From the NCBI RefSeq assembly GCF_021442025.1, contig NZ_CP090446.1, positions 3,286,001 through 3,350,000 on the forward strand: a stretch of DNA of 64,000 bases, read 5' to 3'. Of this stretch, positions 55,884 through 64,000 are shown piece after piece. The translations under genes and the position numbers were made by a program. Under the pieces are notes generated by a model. It was not told the DNA's origin, searched no databases, and saw only the letters and a list, made by a program, of their open reading frames with translations. Within the stretch, counting starts at the first letter, position 1; the number at the start of each line of letters is the position of its first letter. Source of the stretch: Sphingobacterium sp. SRCM116780. GTDB lineage: Bacteria > Bacteroidota > Bacteroidia > Sphingobacteriales > Sphingobacteriaceae.

Positions 55884-56282
55884 TTAATAAACGTAACATA
55901 AAACTTCACCGCCAACATTTTGTAGACGAGCCTCTTTATCTGTCATTACTCCTTTAGAAGTTGACAAGATAGCGATACCCAAACCATTCAAAACACGAGG
56001 CATAGTCTCCACACTTGCATACTTTCTTAAACCAGGTTTACTCACACGTGTCAACGTACGAATAGCCGAGATTTTGCTAATTGGATTGTATTTCAAAGCA
56101 ATTTTGATTGAACCTTGAACTCCACTCTCTTCAAATTTGTAATTAGCAATATAACCTTTATCAAAAAGAACTTTAGTAATTTCTTTTTTAAGGTTCGATG
56201 CAGGAATTTCAACAACCCTGTGGTTGGCCTTAATGGCATTCCTTACTCGTGTAAGGTAATCCGCTATTGGATCTGTATTCAT
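55884..56282 (-). CDS. rpsH: 30S ribosomal protein S8
   Basis: 132 residues. [20 protein letters not shown] and the C-terminal [20 protein letters not shown] are typical. In E. coli S8 is the spc-operon repressor. Here a terminator-like hairpin and a 137-bp gap lie between rpsN and this gene, so S8 and everything after it may be expressed differently from the first half of the operon. Confidence 0.97.
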   Translation of the reverse strand: MNTDPIADYLTRVRNAIKANHRVVEIPASNLKKEITKVLFDKGYIANYKFEESGVQGSIKIALKYNPISKISAIRTLTRVSKPGLRKYASVETMPRVLNGLGIAILSTSKGVMTDKEARLQNVGGEVLCYVY

Positions 56283-56358
56283 TATATATAAAATTGTGAC
56301 AACGGTTTCTTTTCCAACCTTTGGAGCAGACCTGCTATCGATTAATAAATTTAAACGT

Positions 56359-56396
56359 AAAAAACCCTAGCAAATCTGCTGTCAGATTTGCTGGGG
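56359..56396 (-). terminator. Terminator-like hairpin inside the superoperon (rpsN-rpsH gap)
   Basis: On the minus strand a 14-bp stem with one mismatch (56383-56396 with 56365-56378; loop ACAG) is followed by six U (A-run 56359-56364). It begins about 24 bp after the rpsN stop and ends about 76 bp before rpsH. No consensus promoter is visible in the remaining gap. Confidence 0.75.
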
Positions 56397-56419
56397 CAAA
56401 ATTACTTATTTTTTTGATA

Positions 56420-56689
56420 TTACCAAGAAGCTTTTTTAACCCCTGGGATCTTACCGTCTAATGCCATCTCACGGAATGTAACACGAGAGATACCAAATTG
56501 ACGCATATATCCTTTAGGACGTCCTGTTAATTTACAACGGTTGTGTAAACGAACTGGAGAAGCATTTTTAGGTAATTTATCTAAAGCAACGTAATCACCA
56601 GCAGCTTTTAACGCAGCACGTTTGTCAGCAAATTTAGCTACTAGTTTAGCGCGTTTTACTTCGCGAGCTTTTAATCCTTCCTTAGCCAT
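56420..56689 (-). CDS. rpsN: 30S ribosomal protein S14 (long, zinc-free type)
   Basis: 89 residues. The long S14 form without the CxxC-CxxC zinc site; [20 protein letters not shown] and the C-terminal [11 protein letters not shown] are conserved. It overlaps rplE by 8 bp, so the two are translationally coupled. Confidence 0.97.
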   Translation of the reverse strand: MAKEGLKAREVKRAKLVAKFADKRAALKAAGDYVALDKLPKNASPVRLHNRCKLTGRPKGYMRQFGISRVTFREMALDGKIPGVKKASW

Positions 56690-57251
56690 TGTTATTAGTG
56701 TTTTGATTTTTAAATGGTAAACCGAATTGTTTCAACAATTCTAAAGCCTCAACATCGTTTCCTGCACTAGTCACGAAAGTGATGTCCATACCTTGGATTT
56801 TGTTGATTTTATCAATGTTGATCTCAGGGAAAATGATTTGCTCAGTAATACCTAAGTTGTAGTTACCTCTACCGTCGAAACCTTTATCGTTAATACCACG
56901 GAAGTCACGAATACGTGGAAGTGATACAGCGATTAAACGATCCAAAAACTCATACATGTTATTATCACGTAAAGTAACACGTGCGCCAACTGGCATACCT
57001 TTACGTAATTTAAAGTTTGAGATATCTTTTTTCGATTTTGTTGCAACAGCTTGTTGACCAGTAATTAATGTTAACTCAGAAATTGCGTTATCAATTAATT
57101 TTTTGTCAGAAGTAGCAGCACCTACACCTTGTGAAATAACGATTTTCTCAAGTTTAGGAACCTGCATAACACTCTTATACTGGAATTTTTCTTTAAGTGC
57201 AGTGCGGATTTCCTCCGCATATTTCACTTTTAATCTTGGTGCGTAAGTCAT
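56682..57251 (-). CDS. rplE: 50S ribosomal protein L5
   Basis: 189 residues. [38 protein letters not shown] and the C-terminal region with [13 protein letters not shown]. It binds 5S rRNA. Start overlaps the rplX stop by 1 bp. Confidence 0.97.
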   Translation of the reverse strand: MTYAPRLKVKYAEEIRTALKEKFQYKSVMQVPKLEKIVISQGVGAATSDKKLIDNAISELTLITGQQAVATKSKKDISNFKLRKGMPVGARVTLRDNNMYEFLDRLIAVSLPRIRDFRGINDKGFDGRGNYNLGITEQIIFPEINIDKINKIQGMDITFVTSAGNDVEALELLKQFGLPFKNQNTNNNG

Positions 57252-57598
57252 TATTTAATTTCCTCCCCTGATTTTTTTGCTACACGAACAATTTTACCAT
57301 CTTCGTTAACTTTACGACCCACGCGAGTAGGAGTTCCTGTTTTAGGATCGATAAAAGCTAAGTTAGAAATATGGATAGCTGCTTCTTTTTCAATAATACC
57401 ACCATTAGGATTAGCCGCACTTGGTTTAGTGTGTTTTTTGATGATATTAGCGCCTTCTACGACAGCTCTATTAGCATCCACTAAAACTTGCAATACTTTT
57501 CCTTGAACACCTTTAGAGTTACCAGCGATAACTTTCACTAAATCACCTTTTTTAATTTTGATTTTGTGTGTAGTTGTTGTTGTTTTTTTGTATGCCAT
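57251..57598 (-). CDS. rplX: 50S ribosomal protein L24
   Basis: 115 residues. The KOW motif is in [34 protein letters not shown] and [13 protein letters not shown] follow. N-terminus is slightly extended (TTTTTHK). 2 bp after rplN. Confidence 0.97.
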   Translation of the reverse strand: MAYKKTTTTTHKIKIKKGDLVKVIAGNSKGVQGKVLQVLVDANRAVVEGANIIKKHTKPSAANPNGGIIEKEAAIHISNLAFIDPKTGTPTRVGRKVNEDGKIVRVAKKSGEEIK

Positions 57599-57600
57599 AA

Positions 57601-57969
57601 TTATAAAACCTCCGGTGCTAGTGATACAATTTTCATGAACTGTTTTTCACGTAACTCTCTAGCAACTGGGCCAAAGATACGTGTACCACGTGGTTCATCA
57701 TTATTATTTAATAATACTGCAGCGTTGTCATCAAAACGAATATAAGAACCATCTTTACGACGAATTTCTTTTTTAGTTCTAACAACTACAGCTTTAGAAA
57801 CAGTACCTTTTTTTACGTTTCCTGAAGGTAAAGCGCTTTTGATGGTAACAACAATTTTATCACCTATCGAAGCATAACGCTTACCCGTGCCACCCAACAC
57901 GCGGATTACTAAAACTTCTTTAGCTCCACTGTTATCAGCAACATTTAGTCTTGATTCCTGTTGTACCAT
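57601..57969 (-). CDS. rplN: 50S ribosomal protein L14
   Basis: 122 residues. [40 protein letters not shown] and the C-terminal [18 protein letters not shown] are conserved. 1 bp after rpsQ. Confidence 0.98.
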   Translation of the reverse strand: MVQQESRLNVADNSGAKEVLVIRVLGGTGKRYASIGDKIVVTIKSALPSGNVKKGTVSKAVVVRTKKEIRRKDGSYIRFDDNAAVLLNNNDEPRGTRIFGPVARELREKQFMKIVSLAPEVL

Positions 57970-57970
57970 G

Positions 57971-58225
57971 TTATTTAGCTCTTTCTAATATTTCTACTAA
58001 TCTCCAATTCTTAGTCTTACTCAGCGGACGAGTTTCCATAATTAATACCGTATCGCCGATACCACAGGTATTAGTTTCGTCATGAGCTTTAAATTTAGTA
58101 GTTTTTTTAACGAACTTACCATAGATAGGGTGTTTCACTTTACGCTCAACCGTTACTACGATAGATTTGTCCATCTTATTGCTAACTACCAAGCCGATTC
58201 TTGTTTTTCTTAATTGTCTTTCCAT
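57971..58225 (-). CDS. rpsQ: 30S ribosomal protein S17
   Basis: 84 residues. [20 protein letters not shown] and [20 protein letters not shown] identify S17, one OB fold. 13 bp after rpmC. Confidence 0.97.
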   Translation of the reverse strand: MERQLRKTRIGLVVSNKMDKSIVVTVERKVKHPIYGKFVKKTTKFKAHDETNTCGIGDTVLIMETRPLSKTKNWRLVEILERAK

Positions 58226-58238
58226 TTCGACTTTAATT

Positions 58239-58460
58239 TTATGCCTCAGCGGCTATTTCTTTTTTAGCTGCAGCTTTACGAACAGTCAACTCAGTACTAA
58301 GACGAGCGATTTCTCTACGAGCTGTTTTGATTACATTAGGGTTCTCAATTGCAGAAACAGCATGTGCAAATTTCAATTTGCTAAGGGCAGCTTTCTCTTG
58401 TACTAAACGAGCAGCTAGATCCTCTGTTGATAATTCTAAAATTTCTGAATTTTTCATCAT
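58239..58460 (-). CDS. rpmC: 50S ribosomal protein L29
   Basis: 73 residues, two helices. [19 protein letters not shown] at the start and [16 protein letters not shown] near the end. An alternative ATG one codon later (58457) is possible. A 149-bp gap with a stable hairpin separates it from rplP. Confidence 0.95.
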   Translation of the reverse strand: MMKNSEILELSTEDLAARLVQEKAALSKLKFAHAVSAIENPNVIKTARREIARLSTELTVRKAAAKKEIAAEA

Positions 58461-58559
58461 TTATTAATTTTACCTGATCTGATGGAGATGAAGCTATTCC
58501 TTTCGAAATGGTTTCATTTTATTTCAGTTGTTATATTGGGTTATCATTTTGTTATATAT

Positions 58560-58586
58560 AGCCTTAGGAGTAACGGTCCTAAGGCT
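58560..58586 (-). other. Stable hairpin between rplP and rpmC
   Basis: A perfect 10-bp stem (58560-58569 with 58577-58586) with a 7-nt loop. It starts about 23 bp after the rplP stop. No U-run follows (TATATATAAC), so it is more likely an mRNA stabiliser, processing site or protein-binding site than a terminator. Confidence 0.6.
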
Positions 58587-58609
58587 TAATAAATGACATT
58601 ACCAAAGAT

Positions 58610-59032
58610 TTATGCTTCTACGTAATCTCTACGTATGACAAACTTAGTTTGAACCGGAAGTTTTTGAGCTGCAAGGCGTAATGCTTCTTTAGCAATTTCT
58701 AAAGACACACCCTCTGCTTCAAATAACATACGGCCTGGGCGTACTACTGCAACCCAGTATTCTGGAGCTCCCTTACCTTTACCCATACGAACCTCTGCAG
58801 GTTTTTTAGTAACGGGTTTATCAGGGAAGATGCGGATCCAAACTTGACCTTCACGTTTCATATAACGTGTCACTGCAATACGAGCTGCCTCGATTTGACG
58901 GCTTGTGATCCATGCTTCCTCCAATGATTTGATACCGAATGAACCGAAAGCTAACTCTGCTCCACGAGAAGCGTTACCTTTCATACGTCCTTTCTGCATC
59001 TTTCTGAACTTTGTTCTTTTTGGCTGTAACAT
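58610..59032 (-). CDS. rplP: 50S ribosomal protein L16
   Basis: 140 residues. [20 protein letters not shown], the [20 protein letters not shown] block and [20 protein letters not shown] are conserved. It helps form the A-site region of the 50S subunit. Confidence 0.97.
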   Translation of the reverse strand: MLQPKRTKFRKMQKGRMKGNASRGAELAFGSFGIKSLEEAWITSRQIEAARIAVTRYMKREGQVWIRIFPDKPVTKKPAEVRMGKGKGAPEYWVAVVRPGRMLFEAEGVSLEIAKEALRLAAQKLPVQTKFVIRRDYVEA

Positions 59033-59048
59033 GTTCGTTATCTATTTA

Positions 59049-59067
59049 ATCCTGTCAGCGACAGGAT
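59049..59067 (-). other. Small hairpin between rpsC and rplP
   Basis: A perfect 8-bp stem ATCCTGTC/GACAGGAT with a 3-nt loop, 22 bp after the rpsC stop codon. No strong U-run. Confidence 0.45.
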
Positions 59068-59088
59068 AATTTTAAATCTTGTTATTAA

Positions 59089-59883
59089 TTAATCTCTTTT
59101 TGCACCACGGTTGTTTCCACCACGATTGTTGTTTCCACCACGACGGTCATTACCACCACGACCACCTTTACGGTTGTCACGACGATCAGGAGCGCCTTCG
59201 TTTCCACCACGTGTTTTCACACCTGAAGCTTGACCAATGTTTGGAGATAAGTCACGTTTACCGTAAACCTCACCTTTACAGATCCAAACTTTGATACCGA
59301 TTTTACCGTAAGTAGTTAATGCTTCAGCTAATGCATAGTCGATATCAGCACGCAATGTGTGTAAAGGAGTTCTTCCTTCTTTATATTGCTCAGAACGTGC
59401 CATTTCAGCACCACCTAAACGACCAGAACACATTACTTTGATACCTTCAGCACCCATACGCATTGTCGATGCAATCGTAGTTTTCATTGCACGACGGAAT
59501 GAAATACGAGCCTCTAATTGCTTAGCGATACCTTCTGCTACTAATTTCGCATCTAACTCAGGGCGTTTAATCTCGAAAATGTTAATTTGAACATCTTTTT
59601 TAGTGATTTTCTTTAACTCTTCTTTGATTTTGTCAACTTCTTGACCACCTTTACCGATAACGATACCAGGTCTTGCTGTATGAATAGTTACTGTGATACG
59701 TTTTAAAGTTCTTTCAATAACAACTTTTGCTACACCACCTTTTGCTATACGAACAGAAAGATATTTTCTAATCTTTTCGTCTTCTACTAATTTATCGGCA
59801 TAGTTTTTTCCTCCGAACCAATTAGAATCCCAACCTTTGATGATTCCTAATCTGCTACCTATTGGATTTGCTTTTTGTCCCAT
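59089..59883 (-). CDS. rpsC: 30S ribosomal protein S3 with arginine/glycine/asparagine-rich tail
   Basis: 264 residues. The KH domain ([36 protein letters not shown]) and C-terminal S3 domain ([20 protein letters not shown]) are complete to about residue 215. A tail of about 45 residues follows, rich in Arg, Gly, Asn and Asp ([14 protein letters not shown]), some 30 residues longer than E. coli S3. It probably reaches the mRNA entry site. Confidence 0.96.
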   Translation of the reverse strand: MGQKANPIGSRLGIIKGWDSNWFGGKNYADKLVEDEKIRKYLSVRIAKGGVAKVVIERTLKRITVTIHTARPGIVIGKGGQEVDKIKEELKKITKKDVQINIFEIKRPELDAKLVAEGIAKQLEARISFRRAMKTTIASTMRMGAEGIKVMCSGRLGGAEMARSEQYKEGRTPLHTLRADIDYALAEALTTYGKIGIKVWICKGEVYGKRDLSPNIGQASGVKTRGGNEGAPDRRDNRKGGRGGNDRRGGNNNRGGNNRGAKRD

Positions 59884-59894
59884 TTCTCAATAAA

Positions 59895-60329
59895 TTAGTT
59901 TTGTTCAACGTTAGATTTACTGTCAACGATCAAGGTAACATGGTTTGAGCGTTTACGAATTCTGTAACCGCGACCTTGAGGAGCTGGACGTAATCTTTTC
60001 AATTGACGACCACCTGCTACTGATACTTCTTTAACGTATAATTGACTATCTTCAACTGATTTACCTTCGTTTTTAGCTTCCCAGTTTTTAATTGCAGATA
60101 ATAATAATTTTTCTACACGGATTGCTGCTTCCTTGCTAGTATGCTTTAAAATATATAAAGCATTCTCTACTTTCTCGCCACGAATTAAGTCCACTACTAA
60201 ACGCATTTTGCGTGGTGAAGTAGGGCAATTTAATAATTTGGCAGTAGAAGCTCCTCCTATTTGAGCTTTCTCTTGCTCTTTGCGCTGTTTGATTAAAACA
60301 GACTTTTTAAGTTTTTTTGTTGCTTCCAT
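59895..60329 (-). CDS. rplV: 50S ribosomal protein L22 with N-terminal extension
   Basis: 144 residues. The L22 core starts near residue 29 ([20 protein letters not shown]) and ends with [21 protein letters not shown] lysine-rich N-terminal extension of about 28 residues is longer than in E. coli. L22 lines the exit tunnel. Confidence 0.96.
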   Translation of the reverse strand: MEATKKLKKSVLIKQRKEQEKAQIGGASTAKLLNCPTSPRKMRLVVDLIRGEKVENALYILKHTSKEAAIRVEKLLLSAIKNWEAKNEGKSVEDSQLYVKEVSVAGGRQLKRLRPAPQGRGYRIRKRSNHVTLIVDSKSNVEQN

Positions 60330-60335
60330 TACCTA

Positions 60336-60602
60336 TTATTTTTTCTTTTCTGCGTGGCCTCTGAATGTACGCGTTGGAGCAAATTCACCCAATTTGTGAC
60401 CTACCATGTTCTCTGTTACATAAACAGGGATAAATTTATTCCCGTTGTGCACTGCGAAGGTATGGCCAACAAAATCTGGAGAAATCATTGATCTGCGAGA
60501 CCATGTTTTGATAACTGACTTTTTGTTAGTTTCATTCATAGAAAGAACTTTTCCTTCTAAGTTGTGATCGATATAAGGACCTTTTTTAATTGAACGAGCC
60601 AT
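60336..60602 (-). CDS. rpsS: 30S ribosomal protein S19
   Basis: 88 residues. [35 protein letters not shown] and [18 protein letters not shown] are typical. Its start overlaps the rplB stop by 1 bp. Confidence 0.97.
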   Translation of the reverse strand: MARSIKKGPYIDHNLEGKVLSMNETNKKSVIKTWSRRSMISPDFVGHTFAVHNGNKFIPVYVTENMVGHKLGEFAPTRTFRGHAEKKK

Positions 60603-61429
60603 TATTTTTTCCTTCTCTCAATGATGTAACGATTCGATGTTTTCTTCTTGTAACGTGTTTTGAAGCCTTTAGCTAATACACCTGTGCGTGAGCGTGGGTG
60701 ACCTCCTGATGTACGGCCTTCACCACCACCCATAGGGTGATCGACAGGGTTCATAGCAACACCACGAACACGTGGACGACGACCTAACCAACGTTTTCTA
60801 CCAGCTTTACCTAACACTTGGTTAGATTTTTCAGCATTAGATACTGAACCGATAGTAGCAACACATGTTAATAAAATCATGCGTACTTCACTTGAAGGCA
60901 ATTTGATAATAGCATATTTACCATCACGTGCAGACAATTGAGCGTAAGTACCAGCCGAACGAGCGATTGAACCACCTTGACCTGGGTTCAATTCGATGTT
61001 ATGGATGATAGAACCCAATGGAATGTTTGCTAAAGGTAATGTATTACCTACTTCTGGGGCAACTTTCTCACCTGCCACTACTGTCATTCCAACTTTTAAT
61101 CCAGTTGGAGCAACGATATAACGTTTCTCACCATCAGCATAATGCAATAAAGCAATACGTGCTGTACGGTTTGGATCGTACTCAATTGTAGCTACTGTTG
61201 CAGGGATATCTTTTTTATCGCGTTTGAAATCTATTAATCGGTATACTTTCTTGTGTCCCCCACCGATGTAACGCATAGTCATTTTACCGGATTTATTACG
61301 ACCGCCCGATCTTTTGTTGCTTCCAACTACCAACGATTTTTCAGGAACGTTAGTTGTTACGTCAGAGTAGTCAGCGCCTACTCTGAAACGAGTACCAGGG
61401 GTTACCGGTTTGAATCTTTTAACTGCCAT
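60602..61429 (-). CDS. rplB: 50S ribosomal protein L2
   Basis: 275 residues. Peptidyl-transferase-proximal protein. [20 protein letters not shown] and the C-terminal [20 protein letters not shown] with the conserved His are present. 6 bp after rplW. Confidence 0.98.
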   Translation of the reverse strand: MAVKRFKPVTPGTRFRVGADYSDVTTNVPEKSLVVGSNKRSGGRNKSGKMTMRYIGGGHKKVYRLIDFKRDKKDIPATVATIEYDPNRTARIALLHYADGEKRYIVAPTGLKVGMTVVAGEKVAPEVGNTLPLANIPLGSIIHNIELNPGQGGSIARSAGTYAQLSARDGKYAIIKLPSSEVRMILLTCVATIGSVSNAEKSNQVLGKAGRKRWLGRRPRVRGVAMNPVDHPMGGGEGRTSGGHPRSRTGVLAKGFKTRYKKKTSNRYIIERRKK

Positions 61430-61435
61430 TTCTAA

Positions 61436-61726
61436 TTATATAGTACTGTAAAAGTCAATAGTTTCGCCATCTTTAATAGTAATGACAGCCTTTTTATACT
61501 TAGGAGCTCTACCAGATACGAAACCTGCTTTTGTGTAACGGCTTTTTGCTTTACCTGCTACTACTGCAGTGTTAACAGCAACAACAGTTACACCAAACAT
61601 TGCTTCAACAGCTGTTTTGATCTGAATTTTGTTAGCTCTGTGATCTACTTTGAAAGCATAACGGTTTAATTTTTCCGTTAAAAGTGAAGCTTTCTCAGTT
61701 AAGATAGGTTTTTTAATAATATCCAT
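61436..61726 (-). CDS. rplW: 50S ribosomal protein L23
   Basis: 96 residues. IIKKPILTEKASLLTEKLNR and YAFKVDHRANKIQIKTAVEA mark L23, the docking site for trigger factor and SRP. 1 bp after rplD. Confidence 0.97.
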   Translation of the reverse strand: MDIIKKPILTEKASLLTEKLNRYAFKVDHRANKIQIKTAVEAMFGVTVVAVNTAVVAGKAKSRYTKAGFVSGRAPKYKKAVITIKDGETIDFYSTI

Positions 61727-61727
61727 A

Positions 61728-62357
61728 TTACTTAGCTAATGCCTCCTCCAAAGATTTAAGAGAACCTGTAGTTAATAACAATTTAGTTGCATTTAACACA
61801 TCAAATGTATTCAATTGATCTGCCGTTACTACTTTTGTTTTCTTCAAGTTTCTGCTTGATAAATAAACGTTGTTATCTTGCGCTGGCAAAACCAATAAAG
61901 TTTTTTCACCCGCTACATTTAAAGCATTTACGAAAGCAACATAGTTTTTAGTTTTGATCGAGTCAAATTTAACTTCATCCAACACCAAAATGTTGTTATC
62001 AACTGCTTTATAGCTTAACGCTGATTTACGTGCTAATTGTTTCAATTTTTTGTTCAATTTGAAAGAATAGTCACGAGGTTGAGGACCGAATACACGACCA
62101 CCACCATTAAACAATGGAGATTTGATAGAACCCGCACGAGCTCCACCTGTACCTTTTTGTTTGTGTAATTTACGAGTTGAACCCGCAATTTCGTTACGTT
62201 GTTTAGATTTGTGAGTTCCTTGGCGTTGATTCGCTAAGTATTGTTTCACGTCCAAATAGATCGCATGATCGTTAGGCTCTAACCCAAATACCGACTCAGG
62301 AAGTTGCACCTTGGCACCTGTTTCTTTACCTGATAAATTTAAAACTTTAACTTCCAT
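61728..62357 (-). CDS. rplD: 50S ribosomal protein L4
   Basis: 209 residues. [40 protein letters not shown] and [19 protein letters not shown] form the tunnel loop. In E. coli L4 represses the S10 operon through its leader. 3 bp after rplC. Confidence 0.97.
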   Translation of the reverse strand: MEVKVLNLSGKETGAKVQLPESVFGLEPNDHAIYLDVKQYLANQRQGTHKSKQRNEIAGSTRKLHKQKGTGGARAGSIKSPLFNGGGRVFGPQPRDYSFKLNKKLKQLARKSALSYKAVDNNILVLDEVKFDSIKTKNYVAFVNALNVAGEKTLLVLPAQDNNVYLSSRNLKKTKVVTADQLNTFDVLNATKLLLTTGSLKSLEEALAK

Positions 62358-62360
62358 TTC

Positions 62361-62978
62361 CTATTTGTCTACAACTACATAAGAACCTTTAGCTCCTGGG
62401 ATGGAACCACTAACAACGATTAGGTTTTGATCAGCATAAACTTTCAAAATTTGTAAATTTTGAATCTTCACACGATCACCACCTGTACGACCCGCCATGC
62501 GCATACCTTTGAATACGCGTGAAGGCCAAGATGAAGCACCTAGTGAACCCGGAGCACGTAATCTGTTGTGCTGACCGTGAGTCGCACCACCTACACCACC
62601 AAATCCATGACGTTTCATTACACCTTGAAAACCTTTACCTTTAGAAGTACCGACTACGTCAACATACTCCCCTTCTTCAAAAAGTGTAACGTCAACTACG
62701 TCACCAAGTTGTTTTGCATCTGGGAAAGTTTTAAACTCTACCAATTTACGCTTAGGCGTTGTATTTGCTTTCGCAAAGTGCCCTTTTAAAGAATTCGTTG
62801 TGTTCTTTTCTTTAGCTTCATCGAAGCCAAGTTGAACAGCAGCGTAGCCATCTTTCTCTTCCGTACGTATCTGCGTAACCACGCACGGACCAGCTTGAAT
62901 AACAGTACATGGAATGTTTTTTCCATCTGCATCAAACAGGCTTGTCATTCCTACTTTTTTTCCAATAATACCTGACAT
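62361..62978 (-). CDS. rplC: 50S ribosomal protein L3
   Basis: 205 residues. [16 protein letters not shown] at the start; [19 protein letters not shown] and [20 protein letters not shown] are typical. It is the first gene of the superoperon here: the consensus promoter at 63056-63086 lies directly upstream, and rpsJ, which usually precedes it, is absent. Confidence 0.97.
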   Translation of the reverse strand: MSGIIGKKVGMTSLFDADGKNIPCTVIQAGPCVVTQIRTEEKDGYAAVQLGFDEAKEKNTTNSLKGHFAKANTTPKRKLVEFKTFPDAKQLGDVVDVTLFEEGEYVDVVGTSKGKGFQGVMKRHGFGGVGGATHGQHNRLRAPGSLGASSWPSRVFKGMRMAGRTGGDRVKIQNLQILKVYADQNLIVVSGSIPGAKGSYVVVDK

Positions 62979-63055
62979 GTTGTAAATTAATTAATTAAAA
63001 GTCCATCGAAGCAGTAGGGCTTCGCTCAAGACGCATTTCTCCCAATAAGGGACTG

Positions 63056-63086
63056 CAAAAGTACGAAGAATTTTCTAAGTACCAAA
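63056..63086 (-). promoter_or_regulatory. Promoter of the ribosomal superoperon
   Basis: On the minus strand TTTG (63083-63086), a 19-bp spacer, then TACTTTTG (63056-63063): a full match to TTTG-N19-TAnnTTTG with the same spacing and the same -7 box as recA. The predicted leader is about 70 nt and holds a 6-bp hairpin (63007-63024), a possible autoregulation site. Confidence 0.8.
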
Positions 63087-63222
63087 TTATTAGCACATTA
63101 TTTTTTATTTTTTTGTAATCGATTAAAATGAAAAGATACTGAAAGAAATATTTGCGAATAATTTCTATGCGTTCAGGAGCAAATTTAATTTAACGCCGCT
63201 TGGAAAGTAAGGATGATAGTAC

Positions 63223-63267
63223 AAGAAGATGAATAGATCAAAATACTCATATTCATCTTCTTTTTTT
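63223..63267 (+). terminator. Terminator-like hairpin without an obvious upstream gene
   Basis: A perfect 13-bp stem (63223-63235 with 63250-63262) is followed on the plus strand by T5. No plus-strand gene precedes it. It may instead serve the minus-strand GH88 gene, though no U-run follows on that strand. Confidence 0.5.
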
Positions 63268-63372
63268 ATCAAAACAATTAATTTTAAGTTCAGCACCGCA
63301 AACAAACACGACAAATCGCTTAATACCGTTAATCGTTTAATCAAGCTTATTTATAGTGCGTCCTATGCGAAT

Positions 63373-64000
63373 TTACAACTTGATAACAGGTTGACCATCC
63401 AATAGTCTTTTATATCGGATTAATGCTTCAACATAATAGTAATCTGCATAAGTCAAGGGTACGTCAACCTCCGTCTCATGCGGAATAGATCCAACACTAT
63501 GTTTCAGAATATATCCCCCAGCCTCTTTATAGTCTGCTTTATACGGTTTTGAAGACAAAGAACGAAGTACCTGCTCAGCTTTAGTGATATACGTTTGACT
63601 TTCATCCCCAGTCGTATATTGCGCCAACTCCAATAAAACTGAAGCCACCACTGCTGCTGTAGAAACATCACGTAAATCCTTTTGTGAATAATACTTACTA
63701 GATGCTGTTAATTTATTTTGATCCATGTCCCAATAAGGAATGAGATCGCTAGGTAAATTTGGATGATTTAAATAGAATTGTGCAATATGTCGAGCATGTT
63801 CAAGATATTTTTTATCACCCGTTTCTCGAAACATCATGGTATAACCATATAATCCCCATGCCTGTCCTCTTGACCATGCTGATTCGTCAAAAGCTCCTTG
63901 TGCCGTCTTTTTAGCAATCACGCTACCATCCTTAGGATTGTAGTCTACGACATGGTATGAACTATAATCTTTACGATAATGGTTGACCATGGTCGTATTG
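63373..64000 (-). CDS. Glycoside hydrolase family 88 (unsaturated glucuronyl hydrolase), partial (5' end beyond window)
   Basis: The frame is open to the right edge, so about 209 C-terminal residues are visible; the ATG at 63990 lies inside a conserved GH88 stretch (NTTMVNHYRKDYSSYHVVDY) and is not the start. Further motifs are SAWSRGQAWGLYGY, IPYWDMD and DVSTAAVVASVLLELA of the alpha/alpha-barrel. GH88 enzymes cleave unsaturated glucuronic acid from oligosaccharides made by polysaccharide lyases. The catalytic Asp residues of the first half may lie outside. It is the only sign of a glycan locus at this end. Confidence 0.9.
   Translation of the reverse strand, partial: NTTMVNHYRKDYSSYHVVDYNPKDGSVIAKKTAQGAFDESAWSRGQAWGLYGYTMMFRETGDKKYLEHARHIAQFYLNHPNLPSDLIPYWDMDQNKLTASSKYYSQKDLRDVSTAAVVASVLLELAQYTTGDESQTYITKAEQVLRSLSSKPYKADYKEAGGYILKHSVGSIPHETEVDVPLTYADYYYVEALIRYKRLLDGQPVIKL

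Larger units (their letters stand above)
62979..63372. other. Intergenic region upstream of rplC (394 bp), no rpsJ
   Basis: No gene on either strand. It contains the rplC leader with hairpin CGAAGC/GCTTCG (63007-63024), the superoperon promoter (63056-63086) and a plus-strand terminator-like hairpin (63223-63267). The rest, next to the GH88 gene, shows nothing. Confidence 0.6.

Noticed and set aside
59079..59294. Histidine-rich plus-strand open frame
   Set aside because: It is the complement of the Arg/Gly/Asn-rich tail of rpsC; composition explains it.
1..64000. tRNA, rRNA, prophage or intact insertion sequence
   Set aside because: Looked for cloverleaf patterns, transposase motifs and integrase motifs by eye; none convincing. 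A tRNAscan/ISfinder run would be decisive.

Overview
The window looks like chromosomal DNA of a Bacteroidota species, most likely family Sphingobacteriaceae (Sphingobacterium or a close relative). The signs are low GC, a SusC-type TonB-dependent receptor, promoters of the TAnnTTTG type (two with TTTG exactly 19 bp upstream), arginine synthesis through a transcarbamylase of the N-acyl-ornithine (argF') family, a b558-type succinate dehydrogenase, an orphan giant histidine kinase, and almost no Shine-Dalgarno sequences. I see no tRNA, rRNA, CRISPR array, phage or intact insertion sequence.

Layout. 1-2217: 5' part of a SusC-like receptor gene. 2218-3160: gene-free region with a 209-bp element built on an 11-bp period. 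3161-6673: GNAT, argG, GNAT, argC (minus). 6674-11492: two small membrane proteins, oligopeptidase B, and a secreted subtilase. 11559-14419: a small protein, nth, recA and a secreted EEP-family hydrolase. 14577-18852: pruA, msrA, sod, tadA, csaA and a CsbD-like protein (minus). 18936-27163: an outer-membrane barrel, sdhCAB and a 1248-residue histidine kinase. 27375-32334: a coiled-coil membrane protein, gmd, a lipoprotein, a flippase-like protein and an SDR enzyme. 32371-37524: a GH2 glycosidase, then a DUF2089 / PH-like / Yip1-like / hydrolase cassette. 37670-42935: plsC, a GT2 plus flippase-like pair, ruvC, an unknown protein with kinase-like motifs, and an Lrp/AsnC regulator. 42987-47820: argD-argF'-argB-proC-argE operon (minus). 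47961-62978: merged S10-spc-alpha ribosomal superoperon (minus) from rplC to rplQ, with secY, map, infA and rpoA. 63373-64000: 3' part of a GH88 gene.

How the genes work together. The two arg loci supply most of arginine synthesis. A small hydrophobic residue (Val90) in argF', where the acetylornithine enzyme has Glu92, predicts N-succinylated intermediates. argH and an obvious argA/argJ are absent, and the 243-residue GNAT next to argG is a candidate for the acylglutamate synthase. pruA, proC and the arg genes meet at glutamate semialdehyde. The ribosomal superoperon has a textbook promoter directly before rplC, lacks rpsJ, and carries several hairpins between genes, including one with full terminator architecture between rpsN and rpsH. 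SusC, GH2 and GH88 point to polysaccharide use.

The items most worth a second look are the 11-bp-period element, the predicted succinyl-arginine route, the terminator-like hairpins upstream of argC and inside the spc region, the kinase-like unknown protein at 41193-42236, and the DUF2089 cassette.
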